Source: Flavobacteriaceae bacterium (GTDB lineage: Bacteria > Bacteroidota > Bacteroidia > Flavobacteriales > Flavobacteriaceae). Taken from it: DNA of 45,550 bases. Location: contig CANGIF010000027.1 of the NCBI GenBank assembly GCA_947453885.1, positions 1 to 45,550 on the forward strand. Reading direction: 5' to 3'. Both the position numbers and the translations under genes were made by a program. The notes under the pieces are model-generated. The model saw only the letters and a list, made by a program, of their open reading frames with translations, made no database searches and had not been told where the DNA came from. How positions within the stretch are numbered: position 1 is the first letter of the stretch; each line of letters opens with the position of its first letter. Positions 32,614 to 41,684 of the stretch are shown in pieces.

Positions 32614-34527
32614 TTAACTTCTTCTTGGTCTTTTTGGTCGTGATTCATCTGATGAACCTTCAGGCCGTCTAGAACGACTTGAAATCCCCCCTTCACTTCT
32701 AGGTGCCGAGCTTCTTCCAAAGCCACCTTCTCTTGGTGTTGTATTTCTAAATCCACCTTCTCTTGGAGCTGCATTTCTATCACTTCTAAATCCGCCTCCA
32801 TTTGAACCTTCTCGTCTAGGAGAAAAACTGCCTTCTCTTCTTGTAGAATTGCTTCTATTTCCTCCAAAACCTCCTCCAGAACTTCTTCCGTTATGATCGC
32901 GTCTTCCGCCACCATCATTTTTAGAAATTTCTACATTAATTCTTCTACCTTCTAATTGGAAACTATTTAATACTTCCATCACACGGTCTGTATGTTCAGC
33001 TTCTGTATTAAAAAACGAAAATCCTTCTTTGACATCTACTTTAAATACATCGTCTCTACCTAGATCAAGAGTTTCTTTTAAGAAGTCTTTTAACGACATC
33101 CAATCAAAATTATCTCTAGAACCAATATTTACAAAATATCTAACAGCACCACCAGAAGAATCTCTTGATTCACCACGATCTTCTCTTCTTTCATTTCCAG
33201 ATGATTGCGAAGAAATGTCTCTAGTCTTTTTATAATAATTAATAAATCTATTGAATTCAACTGAAACCATTTTCTTTATTAACTCTTCCTTTGAAAGCCC
33301 TTCTAAAACACTATTAATTGCTGGAAGATAGTTATCAATTTCATGGTCAACTTCAGTATCTTTAATTTTGTTAGCTAAATGCAATAATTGGATTTCGCAG
33401 ATTTCAATTCCAGAAGGAATTGTTTTTTCTTCAAATTTTTGTTTGATGATTCTTTCGATAGAAGAAATTTTACGTAATTCGCTTTTTGTAACAATTACTA
33501 TAGAAGTTCCTAATTTACCGGCACGACCCGTACGGCCAGAACGGTGATTGTATGTTTCGATTTCGTCAGGCAATTGGTAATTTACTACGTGAGTAATATT
33601 ATCAACATCAATTCCTCGCGCAGCAACGTCTGTCGCAACAAGCATTTGAATTTGTCTTCCTCTAAAAGATTTCATTACACCGTCACGTTGCGCTTGGGAT
33701 AAATCTCCGTGCAATGCTGCAGCACTGTATCCGTCTTCAATTAATTTTTCAGCAACAGCTTGCGTATCACGTTTCGTTCTACAAAATACAACTGAAAAAA
33801 TATCTGGATTACAGTCTGCCAAACGTTTCAATGCCTCGTAACGATCACGTGCATTGACTAGATAAAACTCATGAGAAACTGTTGCTGATCCAGAGTTTTT
33901 TGCTCCTACTGTAATTTCAACTGGATCATGCATGAATTGTTTTGCAATTCTTGCCACTTCAGCAGGCATTGTTGCTGAAAACAACCAAGTACTTTTTTCG
34001 TCTGGTGTAGTAGATAAAATGTTTACAATGTCTTCATAAAAACCCATGTTCAACATTTCGTCTGCTTCATCTAGAATACAATAATTTATTTGAGAGATAT
34101 TTACTAAACCTCTGTTTATCATATCTTGCATTCTACCCGGAGTTGCTACAATTACTTGTGCTCCTCTCTTAATTTCTCTCGCTTGTTCTGTAATGCTAGC
34201 TCCACCGTAAACTGCTACCACATTAATACCTTTTTCGTATTTTGAGTAGTTTTTCATTTCGTTGGTAATCTGCAAACACAATTCGCGTGTTGGAGATAAA
34301 ATTAACGCCTGTGTATTTCTATTGTTGGCATCAATTTTCTGAATAACTGGAAAACCAAAAGCTGCCGTTTTCCCTGTCCCTGTTTGAGCCAACGCAACTA
34401 AATCAATGTCTTTTTCCAATAATAGGGGAATCGCTTTCTCCTGTACTTCGGTCGGATTTTCAAATCCTAGATCTAAAATCGCCTTCAGTAACGACTCACT
34501 CAATCCTAATTGTTCAAATTTATTCAT
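32614..34527 (-). CDS. DEAD-box RNA helicase with Arg/Gly-rich tail
   Basis: A 637-aa ATP-dependent RNA helicase of the CsdA/DeaD type, used in ribosome assembly and RNA decay at low temperature. Motifs are Q-motif (FENPTEVQ), Walker A AQTGTGKT (residues 47-54), PTRELCLQ, DEAD (LDEADEMLNMG), SAT and HRSGRTGRAG. Residues 460-535 form a DbpA-type RNA-binding domain (VRYFVNIGSRDNFDWMSL). The last 100 residues are disordered, with repeated PREGGF and RREGS units rich in Arg, Gly and Ser, which probably bind RNA or drive condensation. A -7 box lies about 20 nt upstream. Confidence 0.93.
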   Translation of the reverse strand: MNKFEQLGLSESLLKAILDLGFENPTEVQEKAIPLLLEKDIDLVALAQTGTGKTAAFGFPVIQKIDANNRNTQALILSPTRELCLQITNEMKNYSKYEKGINVVAVYGGASITEQAREIKRGAQVIVATPGRMQDMINRGLVNISQINYCILDEADEMLNMGFYEDIVNILSTTPDEKSTWLFSATMPAEVARIAKQFMHDPVEITVGAKNSGSATVSHEFYLVNARDRYEALKRLADCNPDIFSVVFCRTKRDTQAVAEKLIEDGYSAAALHGDLSQAQRDGVMKSFRGRQIQMLVATDVAARGIDVDNITHVVNYQLPDEIETYNHRSGRTGRAGKLGTSIVIVTKSELRKISSIERIIKQKFEEKTIPSGIEICEIQLLHLANKIKDTEVDHEIDNYLPAINSVLEGLSKEELIKKMVSVEFNRFINYYKKTRDISSQSSGNERREDRGESRDSSGGAVRYFVNIGSRDNFDWMSLKDFLKETLDLGRDDVFKVDVKEGFSFFNTEAEHTDRVMEVLNSFQLEGRRINVEISKNDGGGRRDHNGRSSGGGFGGNRSNSTRREGSFSPRREGSNGGGFRSDRNAAPREGGFRNTTPREGGFGRSSAPRSEGGISSRSRRPEGSSDESRPKRPRRS

Positions 34528-34547
34528 ATAATATTTTAAATATTTTG

Positions 34548-34555
34548 CAAAAGTA
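34548..34555 (-). promoter_or_regulatory. -7 box TACTTTTG for the DEAD-box helicase
   Basis: The minus strand reads TACTTTTG, 20 nt upstream of the start codon. No TTG is seen at -33, so this is a partial promoter match. Confidence 0.5.
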
Positions 34556-34708
34556 CGATGAATAAACGAGATAATCTAATGCTAATTGCGGAATACTAGT
34601 TTGATTAGGATTTGATTATCAGAATTTTATATTTAATTTAACTAAAACTAAACAAAAGAATATAGGAAAACTGTTGTAAATTGGAAGTTTTATATAATAA
34701 ATTTGAAC

Positions 34709-35290
34709 TTATTTAATGCTATTTTCTATAAAATGTAGTAATTTTTGGGTTGCAATTGCTCTGTGACTAATTTTATTTTTTTCTTCATTTGAAAATTCAG
34801 CAAAGGTTTTAGAAAATCCATCTGGAATAAAAATTGGGTCATATCCAAACCCCTTTAATCCTGATTTCTCTTTTGCTATTTCACCTTTAACTTCTCCAGT
34901 AAAAAGATGCTGTTTCCCATCTAAATTCAAAGCAATAACAGTCTTAAAAATGGCTTTTTTATTAGAAAAAGATTTTAATTGCTCTAATAGTAGTGTCATG
35001 TTATCGTAGGAATCTTTTTGTTCTCCAGCATAACGAGCTGAATAAACTCCAGGTGCTCCGTTTAATACTTCAACTTCTAAACCAGTATCATCGGAAAAAC
35101 AATTGTAACCGTATTTATCTGAAACGTAGTTCGCTTTTATTATGGCATTCCCCTCTATAGTCGCAGCTGTTTCAGGAATTTCTTCAAAACAGCCAATGTC
35201 GTTTAAGCCTAAAATTATTATACTTTGAGGTAAGATGGAGCGTATTTCACTGATTTTATTTGAATTACTTGATGCAAAAACTAAGGTCAT
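34709..35290 (-). CDS. rdgB: Non-canonical purine NTP pyrophosphatase (RdgB/HAM1)
   Basis: A 193-aa enzyme that hydrolyses dITP, ITP and XTP to monophosphates, keeping them out of DNA. The N-terminal ASSNSNKISEIRSILP (residues 6-21), FSDDTGLEVEVLNGAPGVYSARYAG (65-89) and FGYDPIFIPDG (147-157) are the family signatures; the length is normal. It follows pepT with an 11-nt gap and is probably co-transcribed with it. Confidence 0.95.
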   Translation of the reverse strand: MTLVFASSNSNKISEIRSILPQSIIILGLNDIGCFEEIPETAATIEGNAIIKANYVSDKYGYNCFSDDTGLEVEVLNGAPGVYSARYAGEQKDSYDNMTLLLEQLKSFSNKKAIFKTVIALNLDGKQHLFTGEVKGEIAKEKSGLKGFGYDPIFIPDGFSKTFAEFSNEEKNKISHRAIATQKLLHFIENSIK

Positions 35291-35301
35291 TTGTTAAAGA
35301 A

Positions 35302-36576
35302 TTATTTTTTCTTTTTTGATTTAGATTTTGACTTAAAATTTGTAGTTGCCGTTAATTCAGCTATTTTAATTATCACTTCAATTGCTTTTTGCATGCTTTC
35401 AACTGGTACATATTCGTACTTACCATGAAAATTATGCCCTCCTGCAAATATATTTGGGCAAGGAAGTCCCATATAGGACAATCTACATCCATCTGTTCCG
35501 CCACGAATAGGTTTGATTAATGGTTTTATACCTAAATCTTTCATTGCTTTTTCTGCAAGATCAACAATATACATTACGGGTACTACTTTCTCTTTCATGT
35601 TGTAATACTGGTCTTTAATTTCAGTTATTACAATATCCTCTCCAAATTGTTTGGCATATTTTTTATTGAACTTTTTTGTAATACTTTGAATTAATTCTTT
35701 TCTCTTCAAGAATTTTTTCATGTCATGATCTCTAATAATCAGCTCCAAATTAGTTTCTTCAATACTTCCTGAAAGTTGTGTAACATGAAAGAATCCTTCA
35801 TATCCTTTTGTTTCCTCAGGTACTTCTTCGCTTGGCAACTCGTTTACAAATTTTGTTGCCAATAGCATTGAATTTATCATTTTCCCTTTTGCATATCCTG
35901 GATGCACACTTTTTCCTTTAAAGGTAATTTTTACACCAGCAGCATTAAAGTTTTCATATTCCAATTCGCCCACTTGACTACCATCCATTGTATATGCCCA
36001 TGCTGCACCAAATTTTTCAACATCAAAAACATCTGCTCCTCTACCAATTTCTTCATCAGGAGTAAATCCTACTCTAATTTTTCCGTGCTTTATTTCTGGG
36101 TTTTTAACTAAAAACTCCATTGCAGTAACTATTTCTGTTAAACCCGCTTTATCATCTGCTCCTAATAATGTAAGTCCATTTGTAGTAATTATAGTTTGCC
36201 CCTTATAAAGCAATAAATCTTTAAAATAATTAGGCGATAAAACAATGTTAAGCTCTTCGTTTAAAACAATGTCAACCCCTTGGTAGTTTTCTACTATTTG
36301 TGGTATTACGTTGTTACCCGTAAAATCAGGTGTTGTATCGTAATGAGCAATAAATCCAATTGTTGGCACATCGTATGTTAAGTTACTTTCCAAAGTACCC
36401 ATTACATATCCATTTTCATCAATAGTAACATCAGTTAAGCCAATATCTTTAAGTTCTTGGACTAATAATTTTGCTAAAACCAATTGTTTTTTAGTACTTG
36501 GAATGGTTGTAGAATTTGGATCGGATTCAGTGTCAATAGTTACATAACTGATAAAACGGTCTATAATTGCTTGCAT
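35302..36576 (-). CDS. pepT: Peptidase T (tripeptidase)
   Basis: A 424-aa zinc aminopeptidase of the M20 family that removes the N-terminal residue of tripeptides in the cytosol. Zinc ligands and motifs are in [11 protein letters not shown] (with H78 and D80), [12 protein letters not shown] (D140 and the base in the GADDKAG segment), [11 protein letters not shown] and NFHGKYEYV. The length is normal except for a short basic tail ([11 protein letters not shown]) at the C-terminus. Followed by rdgB. Confidence 0.94.
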   Translation of the reverse strand: MQAIIDRFISYVTIDTESDPNSTTIPSTKKQLVLAKLLVQELKDIGLTDVTIDENGYVMGTLESNLTYDVPTIGFIAHYDTTPDFTGNNVIPQIVENYQGVDIVLNEELNIVLSPNYFKDLLLYKGQTIITTNGLTLLGADDKAGLTEIVTAMEFLVKNPEIKHGKIRVGFTPDEEIGRGADVFDVEKFGAAWAYTMDGSQVGELEYENFNAAGVKITFKGKSVHPGYAKGKMINSMLLATKFVNELPSEEVPEETKGYEGFFHVTQLSGSIEETNLELIIRDHDMKKFLKRKELIQSITKKFNKKYAKQFGEDIVITEIKDQYYNMKEKVVPVMYIVDLAEKAMKDLGIKPLIKPIRGGTDGCRLSYMGLPCPNIFAGGHNFHGKYEYVPVESMQKAIEVIIKIAELTATTNFKSKSKSKKKK

Positions 36577-36610
36577 ACTTGGAATTAATTAACGGATGGA
36601 TTATTTTTAA

Positions 36611-36618
36611 CAAAAGTA
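36611..36618 (-). promoter_or_regulatory. -7 box TACTTTTG for pepT-rdgB
   Basis: The minus strand reads TACTTTTG, 34 nt upstream of the pepT start. A TTG at -33 is not present. Confidence 0.45.
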
Positions 36619-36674
36619 CTAAAATGATTGTAAAAAGTTATGTTAAGTTTTTTTTAAACTATTAATTATCGAAA

Positions 36675-37499
36675 TTATTGAATTGTGTAGGTTAAAGAAT
36701 CCATTTCACTCAATCTAAAATAGCCAAATGGATAATTTTCTGGATTGGAACTGTTTTGTATGTTACCACGCGCTTTTACAGGTTGTGTTTGAAATGGACC
36801 TCCATTTGAACTTCCCGCCACAGCTAATAAAACATTCATATAATTGTAATATTCTTTCGAAATTCCAAAATGGGTAATTTCAACAGTATCTCCAGGAGCT
36901 GTATCTTTTTGAAATGTAACACTAAAAAAAGTATTCCCTTGAAAAAACTTATCGTCTGTAGTGCTGTATGCAGGAGTTGGTTTTTTATTGAACTTGTATT
37001 TAAACAAATAATAGTTTTCTTCGTTTGCTGGATCGTTAAAAAAAGCATTAATTTTCAATATGTTATTTCCAAAACCGGATTGAATTTCTTGTGTTACATT
37101 ATTAATTCTCGCAACTGATTTTAAGCTTTCTGAAGCTGTATAAATTTGTCCATTTTGAACAACATTTAAGGTATAGACTTCATTTAAAACTGGAACAAAA
37201 TTGGTGCAAACATATTCTCCAGTGTTTGGTGTTTCTATAAAATTAAATTGAACATTTGCGCTGTTTTTAACAAAAACTGTTGCGCCAGATACTACCGGAA
37301 TTGTTGTGCTGTAATAATCAGTAGTGGTGGTAAGTTTGATAGTTTGGTTGCTTCCACTTGTTCCTTTTTGCCAGTTTATAGAGGCTTCAATTACTAATCT
37401 TGGTGGTTCCGTATTTAGTGGAATATCTACTACATCTTGACAGCTATACATGAAAAGTGCTGCAAATACTATAATAATTCGTGTGAGTATATTTTTCAT
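36675..37499 (-). CDS. DUF4249 family lipoprotein
   Basis: A 274-aa surface-linked lipoprotein of the DUF4249 family. The signal peptide is MKNILTRIIIVFAALFMYSC with lipidated cysteine near residue 20, followed by QDVVDIPLNTEPPRLVIEASINW, the usual start of the family. The remainder is a beta-sandwich. DUF4249 genes typically pair with a TonB-dependent receptor, as here (30-nt gap). The partner role is unknown, perhaps a substrate-binding or plug-type subunit. Confidence 0.88.
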   Translation of the reverse strand: MKNILTRIIIVFAALFMYSCQDVVDIPLNTEPPRLVIEASINWQKGTSGSNQTIKLTTTTDYYSTTIPVVSGATVFVKNSANVQFNFIETPNTGEYVCTNFVPVLNEVYTLNVVQNGQIYTASESLKSVARINNVTQEIQSGFGNNILKINAFFNDPANEENYYLFKYKFNKKPTPAYSTTDDKFFQGNTFFSVTFQKDTAPGDTVEITHFGISKEYYNYMNVLLAVAGSSNGGPFQTQPVKARGNIQNSSNPENYPFGYFRLSEMDSLTYTIQ

Positions 37500-37529
37500 A
37501 ATTTGTGAGGTACTTGAATTCTTGCTTTA

Positions 37530-39917
37530 TTAAAATTTAAAATTATAGCTAACCGCTGGAACCATACCAAAAATTGAGGTTCGTAAGGCTTCATTACGTC
37601 CGGTATCTTCGTTTTGTTGAAAATTTATGGATGCCGCATTTTTTCTGTTGTACACATTGTAAATAATAAAAACCCATTCTGATTTCCAGCTTCTTTTTTC
37701 GTTTTTACGCGGTGTTAAAGTTGCCGAAATATCTAAATGATGAAAAGCTGGTAATCTGTTTTCATTTCGAAGCCCGTAACTTGGTATAGAAATTTCTTGA
37801 TACGAATACTGACTGCTTGGATAGGTAACAGGTTGTCCCGATTGAACTATAAAATTAGCTCCAAAATCCCATTTTTTATTTAAATTGTAAGAGCTTGTAA
37901 TGGCTAGATTGTGCAGTTTATCATATGCTGATTTGTACCAATTGCCGTTGTTAATTCCTGTTTCTAACGCATTTCTTCCCGGTGTTTGTTGCTCTGATCT
38001 CGATAAAGTATAAGAAATCCAACCTGTTAGTTTGCCTTCATTTTTTCTAAATAAAATTTCTAAACCGTACGAACGCATTCTTCCATTTAAAATTACTTGT
38101 TCTATAGCTTTATTTGCAATTAAATCGGCACCGTCTATGTAGTCCATTCTATTTTGAATTTTTTTATAGAACGCTTCCACTTCAAATGAATATTTGTTGT
38201 TGGCAAGGTTTTGAAAATAGCCAATTGCAACTTGATCGGCTATTTGTGGCTTAATAAATGAATCGCTTGGGGTCCAAATGTCAAGTGGCGTTGGCGAGGA
38301 AGTATTAGAAATCAACTGTAAATACTGAACCATACGGTTGTAACTCGCTTTTATCGATTGGTTTTCTTTTAATTGGTAGGCAATTGAAAATCTTGGTTCT
38401 AAATAGTCGTAGCTTTTGATGGTTTTGTTTTTACTGTAAAACTCCGTGCCAAGTGGCGTTGCTTTTTCGTAAATCTGTAAATTTTGATTAAACGTTACCG
38501 GTTCATTGTTTGCATATACATTTATTGTTGATTGCCCTAATCTGTAAAACATGCTGTATCGCAATCCATAAGCAACCGTTAGTTTTTTAGTTAATTCCTG
38601 TTCTGCTTCCAAATATAACGCGGGTTCAAAAGCATATTTTTTTTCCAATTGGTCTGGATTAATTCCAGAATTGGCATTGTTTGGCGTAATTGTTCCTGGA
38701 TTAAAGTTGTAGTAAATACTGTTTACGCCATAATTCAATTTGAATTTATCCGAAATATAATGTTTGAAATCGTACTTGATGTTGTAATTTTTAATTCCTG
38801 AATCCCAATTAAATCCTACAAAATCCAAGGTCAACCCATAGTAATAATCACTATAAATAAGCGAAAGATTGGAAAACAATTTATTCGAAAACAAATGGTT
38901 CCATCTCAGATTTAAAGTAGTATTGCCGTAGGTATTGTTAAACAAATTTTTCAATTTAAAAACATCTCTACCAAAGTAACCCGACAGATACAAATTGTTA
39001 TTTTCTGAAACTTTATAAGATAGTTTGGTGTTCAAATCATAAAAATAAGCGGCATTGTTTTTTTGTTTTTCGGAAAGCAATAAAAACAAATGAGCATACG
39101 AACCTCGCGCTCCAACTAAAAAAGAGCCTTTGTCTTTCACAATTGGGCCTTCTGCCAAAAGCCGACTGGAAATTAAACCTATTCCGCCGTTTACATGAAA
39201 GTCTTTGCTGTTGCCGTCTTTTTGATAAATTTCTAAAACTGAAGATGCTCTTCCGCCAAAACGGGCAGGAATACCACCTTTATACAATTTCAAATCTTTA
39301 ATAGCATCTGGATTAAAAACAGAAAAGAAACCAAAAACATGTGAAGAATTAAAAATAGTGGCTTCGTCCAAAAGTATCAAATTTTGATCGGCGGCACCTC
39401 CTCGTACATTAAATCCTGATGCGCCTTCGCCAGCATTGGTAACTCCTGGTAGTAGTAAAATTGATTTTAAAACATCAACTTCTCCAAGTGCAACGGGCAT
39501 TTTTTTAATGGTTGCTATTGATAATTTATTGACACTCATTTCTGCTTTCCTAATGTTGGTTGCTTTGGAAGTTCCAGTGACTACAACTTCTTTCAACTGT
39601 TCCTCTGTGCTTACCATTTTAAAATTGGTCTTGCTATTTTTCGACAAATCGATTTTTTGTTCTATTGTTTCAAATCCAATTGTACTGATTTTTAATATGT
39701 AGGAACCAACCGGTACTGTAAGCGAGAAAAAGCCATATTCGTTAGTAGTGGTTCCTGCTTTGAGTTCAGGAATGAAAACCGAAACTCCAATTAAAGTTTC
39801 GTTGTTCTTACTATCGGAAACTGTGCCACTAATTGTACATTTTTGTTGCGAAAACAAATTGCAGTAGGAAAATACTAGTAGGAATACCAGTACACAACTC
39901 TTTTTTAATTTCATCAT
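37530..39917 (-). CDS. TonB-dependent receptor with CarboxypepD_reg domain
   Basis: A 795-aa outer-membrane receptor that imports a ligand using the TonB system. After the signal peptide (about residues 1-24) comes a CarboxypepD_reg domain (26-110: CTISGTVSDSKNNETLIGVSV, YGFFSLTVPVGSYILKIS), then a plug (VNKLSIATIKKMPVALGEVDVLKSILLLPGV, with FNVRGGAADQNLILLDEATIF at about 170-190), then a 22-strand barrel ending in VSYNFKF, the terminal aromatic signature. The plug lacks an obvious TonB box name. It is encoded upstream of DUF4249; a complete promoter is present. The substrate is not identifiable. Confidence 0.93.
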   Translation of the reverse strand: MMKLKKSCVLVFLLVFSYCNLFSQQKCTISGTVSDSKNNETLIGVSVFIPELKAGTTTNEYGFFSLTVPVGSYILKISTIGFETIEQKIDLSKNSKTNFKMVSTEEQLKEVVVTGTSKATNIRKAEMSVNKLSIATIKKMPVALGEVDVLKSILLLPGVTNAGEGASGFNVRGGAADQNLILLDEATIFNSSHVFGFFSVFNPDAIKDLKLYKGGIPARFGGRASSVLEIYQKDGNSKDFHVNGGIGLISSRLLAEGPIVKDKGSFLVGARGSYAHLFLLLSEKQKNNAAYFYDLNTKLSYKVSENNNLYLSGYFGRDVFKLKNLFNNTYGNTTLNLRWNHLFSNKLFSNLSLIYSDYYYGLTLDFVGFNWDSGIKNYNIKYDFKHYISDKFKLNYGVNSIYYNFNPGTITPNNANSGINPDQLEKKYAFEPALYLEAEQELTKKLTVAYGLRYSMFYRLGQSTINVYANNEPVTFNQNLQIYEKATPLGTEFYSKNKTIKSYDYLEPRFSIAYQLKENQSIKASYNRMVQYLQLISNTSSPTPLDIWTPSDSFIKPQIADQVAIGYFQNLANNKYSFEVEAFYKKIQNRMDYIDGADLIANKAIEQVILNGRMRSYGLEILFRKNEGKLTGWISYTLSRSEQQTPGRNALETGINNGNWYKSAYDKLHNLAITSSYNLNKKWDFGANFIVQSGQPVTYPSSQYSYQEISIPSYGLRNENRLPAFHHLDISATLTPRKNEKRSWKSEWVFIIYNVYNRKNAASINFQQNEDTGRNEALRTSIFGMVPAVSYNFKF

Positions 39918-39937
39918 ACTTTTTCTTTAAGAAGGCA

Positions 39938-39967
39938 CAAAAGTACTCATTCAAATTTCAAAATCAA
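39938..39967 (-). promoter_or_regulatory. Promoter TTG-N19-TACTTTTG for the TonB receptor operon
   Basis: On the minus strand TTG (39967-39965) and TACTTTTG (39945-39938) are 19 nt apart, a full match. The leader would be about 15 nt. Confidence 0.82.
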
Positions 39968-40044
39968 TTGCCTTTTGTTAAGAAATAACATTTTACTAAC
40001 AGTTGTTGGAACATCAAACCGACATCATTTTGAACCATTTATTT

Positions 40045-40090
40045 CAAAAAAAAACAGCAACGATTGGAAATAATTGTTGCTGTTTTTGTA
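40045..40090. terminator. Orphan bidirectional intrinsic terminator
   Basis: AAAACAGCAAC (40051-40061) and GTTGCTGTTTT (40076-40086) pair over 11 bp with a 14-nt loop, with T runs on both strands. It stands between two divergent genes, where no terminator is needed, so it may end an unannotated transcript or insulate the receptor promoter. Confidence 0.75.
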
Positions 40091-40249
40091 GTGTGGCTCT
40101 TTGCTACCGATGGTCAATTTAGCAATTTAGTCGATACAAAGTTTTTAACTTTGTTTGTAATCTTGGTTAATAAATTAAATAATTATGATTTACAATTTTT
40201 ATTTATAAAAAACTCTAATTTTTAAAAAAGCAGTTGTAAAAAAGTACTT

Positions 40250-40450
40250 TTTTGTTCCTTGGAAGTTCCAAGAAGGAAAATAAGTAGTTTTCTAAGTCCT
40301 TGAAAGTTCCAAGAAGGAAAATAAATAGTTTTCTTGTTCCTTGGATGTTCCAAGAAGAAAAATAAATAGTTTTCTTGTTCCTTGGATGCTCCAAGAAGGA
40401 AAATCATATTTATTTTTTACTCTTAGAGTGTACAAGAAGAAAAATCAAAC
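40250..40450. repeat. Tandem array of five 41-bp hairpin repeats
   Basis: The motif CAAGAAG recurs every 41 bp (40269, 40310, 40351, 40392, 40433). Each of the first four units includes an inverted repeat, best seen as CTTGGAA-G-TTCCAAG in unit 1 and CTTGGA-TGT-TCCAAG in unit 3, flanked by TTTTCTT and AAGAAAA, so each unit can fold into one long hairpin. Unit 5 is degenerate. Spacers are conserved, which excludes CRISPR. The array lies upstream of the ABC importer promoter. Confidence 0.93.
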
Positions 40451-40483
40451 GTGTTAAACTGCTTTTTTGATTTTTTGTGAGAA

Positions 40484-40516
40484 TTGAAATGATGTAAAAG
40501 TAAACCTTTATATTTG
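40484..40516 (+). promoter_or_regulatory. Promoter TTG-N22-TATATTTG for the ABC importer operon
   Basis: TTG at 40484-40486 and TATATTTG at 40509-40516 are 22 nt apart, within the accepted range. The leader before the ATG at 40539 would be about 15 nt. Confidence 0.75.
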
Positions 40517-40538
40517 CCGCACTTTTTAGGTTGTAACT

Positions 40539-41675
40539 ATGAAATTATGTGTTCGCTGTGTCGTATGGGTACTCCTGATTTTGGTAACGGTAGGTTGTAA
40601 AAAAAATGTTGCCACAAAACGCCAACTGGTGGCTGCAAACGAAGTGCGGTATGCCAAAGGATTTTCGATTGTGCAACACACGGGCTATATGGTGGTAAGA
40701 GTTACTAATCCTTGGCCTAATGCGAGCCAACAATTTACTTATGTTTTACAAAACAAAAACGGTATGGTGCCGGATAGTTTGCGGAAATTTCCTGTAATTC
40801 CAGTTCCAATCAAATCAATTGTAGTTACTTCAACAACTCATATTCCGTCATTGGAAATGTTGGGGGTTGAAAAAACGTTGGTTGGTTTTCCGAATTTGAA
40901 GTACATTTCGTCCGAAAAGGTGTGCAACCTTATTGCTAAAGGAGCTTTAAAAGAATTGGGGTCTAACAAGGCATTGAATACGGAAGTTTTGTTGAACCTT
41001 CAACCCGATGTTATTGTGGGTTATGGCATTGATAACAACAATCCAACCTTGGACAATTTAGAAAAAAGCGGTTTAAAAGTGGTAGTAAACGGCGATTGGA
41101 ACGAAGAAACGCCTTTGGGAAAAGCAGAATGGCTTAAATTTTTTGGCGCATTTTATGGACAATTAGACCGAGCTACTGCCCTTTTCAATACCATTGCGAA
41201 AGACTATGAAAATACGGTTCAAATTGCAAAAAGAGCAAACAAAACGCCCACCATTTTGCTAGGTGACGTTTTTGAAGACAAATGGTATTTGCCCAAAGGC
41301 AGCAGTTGGGGCTGTCAATTGCTTAAAGAAGCGCAAGGCAATTACCTTTGGGCCGACACAAAAGGCACTGGAAGCTTGGCCTTATCGTTTGAAACTGTAT
41401 TGGAAAAAGGACAAAACGCTGCGGTATGGATAACCTCCGGACAGTATAATTCATTAGCAGCCATGTTGGCATCAAATCCTCATTACAGTCAATTTGCAGC
41501 ATTTAAAAACAAGCGAGTGTATTCTTTTTGTATAAAAAAAGGAAAAACAGGCGGCGTTTTATATTATGAATTGGCACCCAACCGACCCGATATTGTTTTA
41601 AAAGACATTGTAAAAGTATTGCATCCAGAATTGTTGCCGTTGTACAAACCCTTCTTTTTTGAGGCTTTGCCATAA
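40539..41675 (+). CDS. ABC importer substrate-binding lipoprotein (BtuF/FecB-like)
   Basis: A 378-aa periplasmic binding protein of the class III type used for siderophores, haem and cobalamin. The lipoprotein signal is VLLILVTVGC with cysteine near residue 20. Two lobes linked by a long helix are suggested by SIVVTSTTHIPSLEMLGVEKTLVGFP (residues 89-114) and EVLLNLQPDVIVGYG, then GDWNEETPLGKAEWLKFFGAFYG. It begins the three-gene operon. The permease and ATPase follow. The ligand cannot be told from sequence. Confidence 0.9.
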   Translation: MKLCVRCVVWVLLILVTVGCKKNVATKRQLVAANEVRYAKGFSIVQHTGYMVVRVTNPWPNASQQFTYVLQNKNGMVPDSLRKFPVIPVPIKSIVVTSTTHIPSLEMLGVEKTLVGFPNLKYISSEKVCNLIAKGALKELGSNKALNTEVLLNLQPDVIVGYGIDNNNPTLDNLEKSGLKVVVNGDWNEETPLGKAEWLKFFGAFYGQLDRATALFNTIAKDYENTVQIAKRANKTPTILLGDVFEDKWYLPKGSSWGCQLLKEAQGNYLWADTKGTGSLALSFETVLEKGQNAAVWITSGQYNSLAAMLASNPHYSQFAAFKNKRVYSFCIKKGKTGGVLYYELAPNRPDIVLKDIVKVLHPELLPLYKPFFFEALP

Positions 41676-41684
41676 AATGTAACC

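Larger units (their letters stand above)
39968..40538. other. Divergent non-coding region with hairpin array
   Basis: No gene is seen. The region holds, in order, a bidirectional terminator (40051-40086), the hairpin ACAAAGTT-TTT-AACTTTGT (40136-40154), the 41-bp repeat array and the promoter of the ABC importer. The short open frames inside the array reflect its repeats. I see no cobalamin-riboswitch-like structure, although one might be expected before a BtuCDF-like operon. Confidence 0.7.

Noticed and set aside
40222..40407. A minus-strand gene in the 41-bp array
   Set aside because: The peptide is only the repeat translated in shifting frames; there is no promoter or start signal.
40250..40450. 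CRISPR array
   Set aside because: The 41-bp units are contiguous with conserved spacers, there are no cas genes, and the units are palindromic hairpins.
39968..40538. Cobalamin riboswitch upstream of the BtuCDF-like operon
   Set aside because: No B12-box or multi-helix structure is visible; the leader from the predicted promoter is only about 15 nt.
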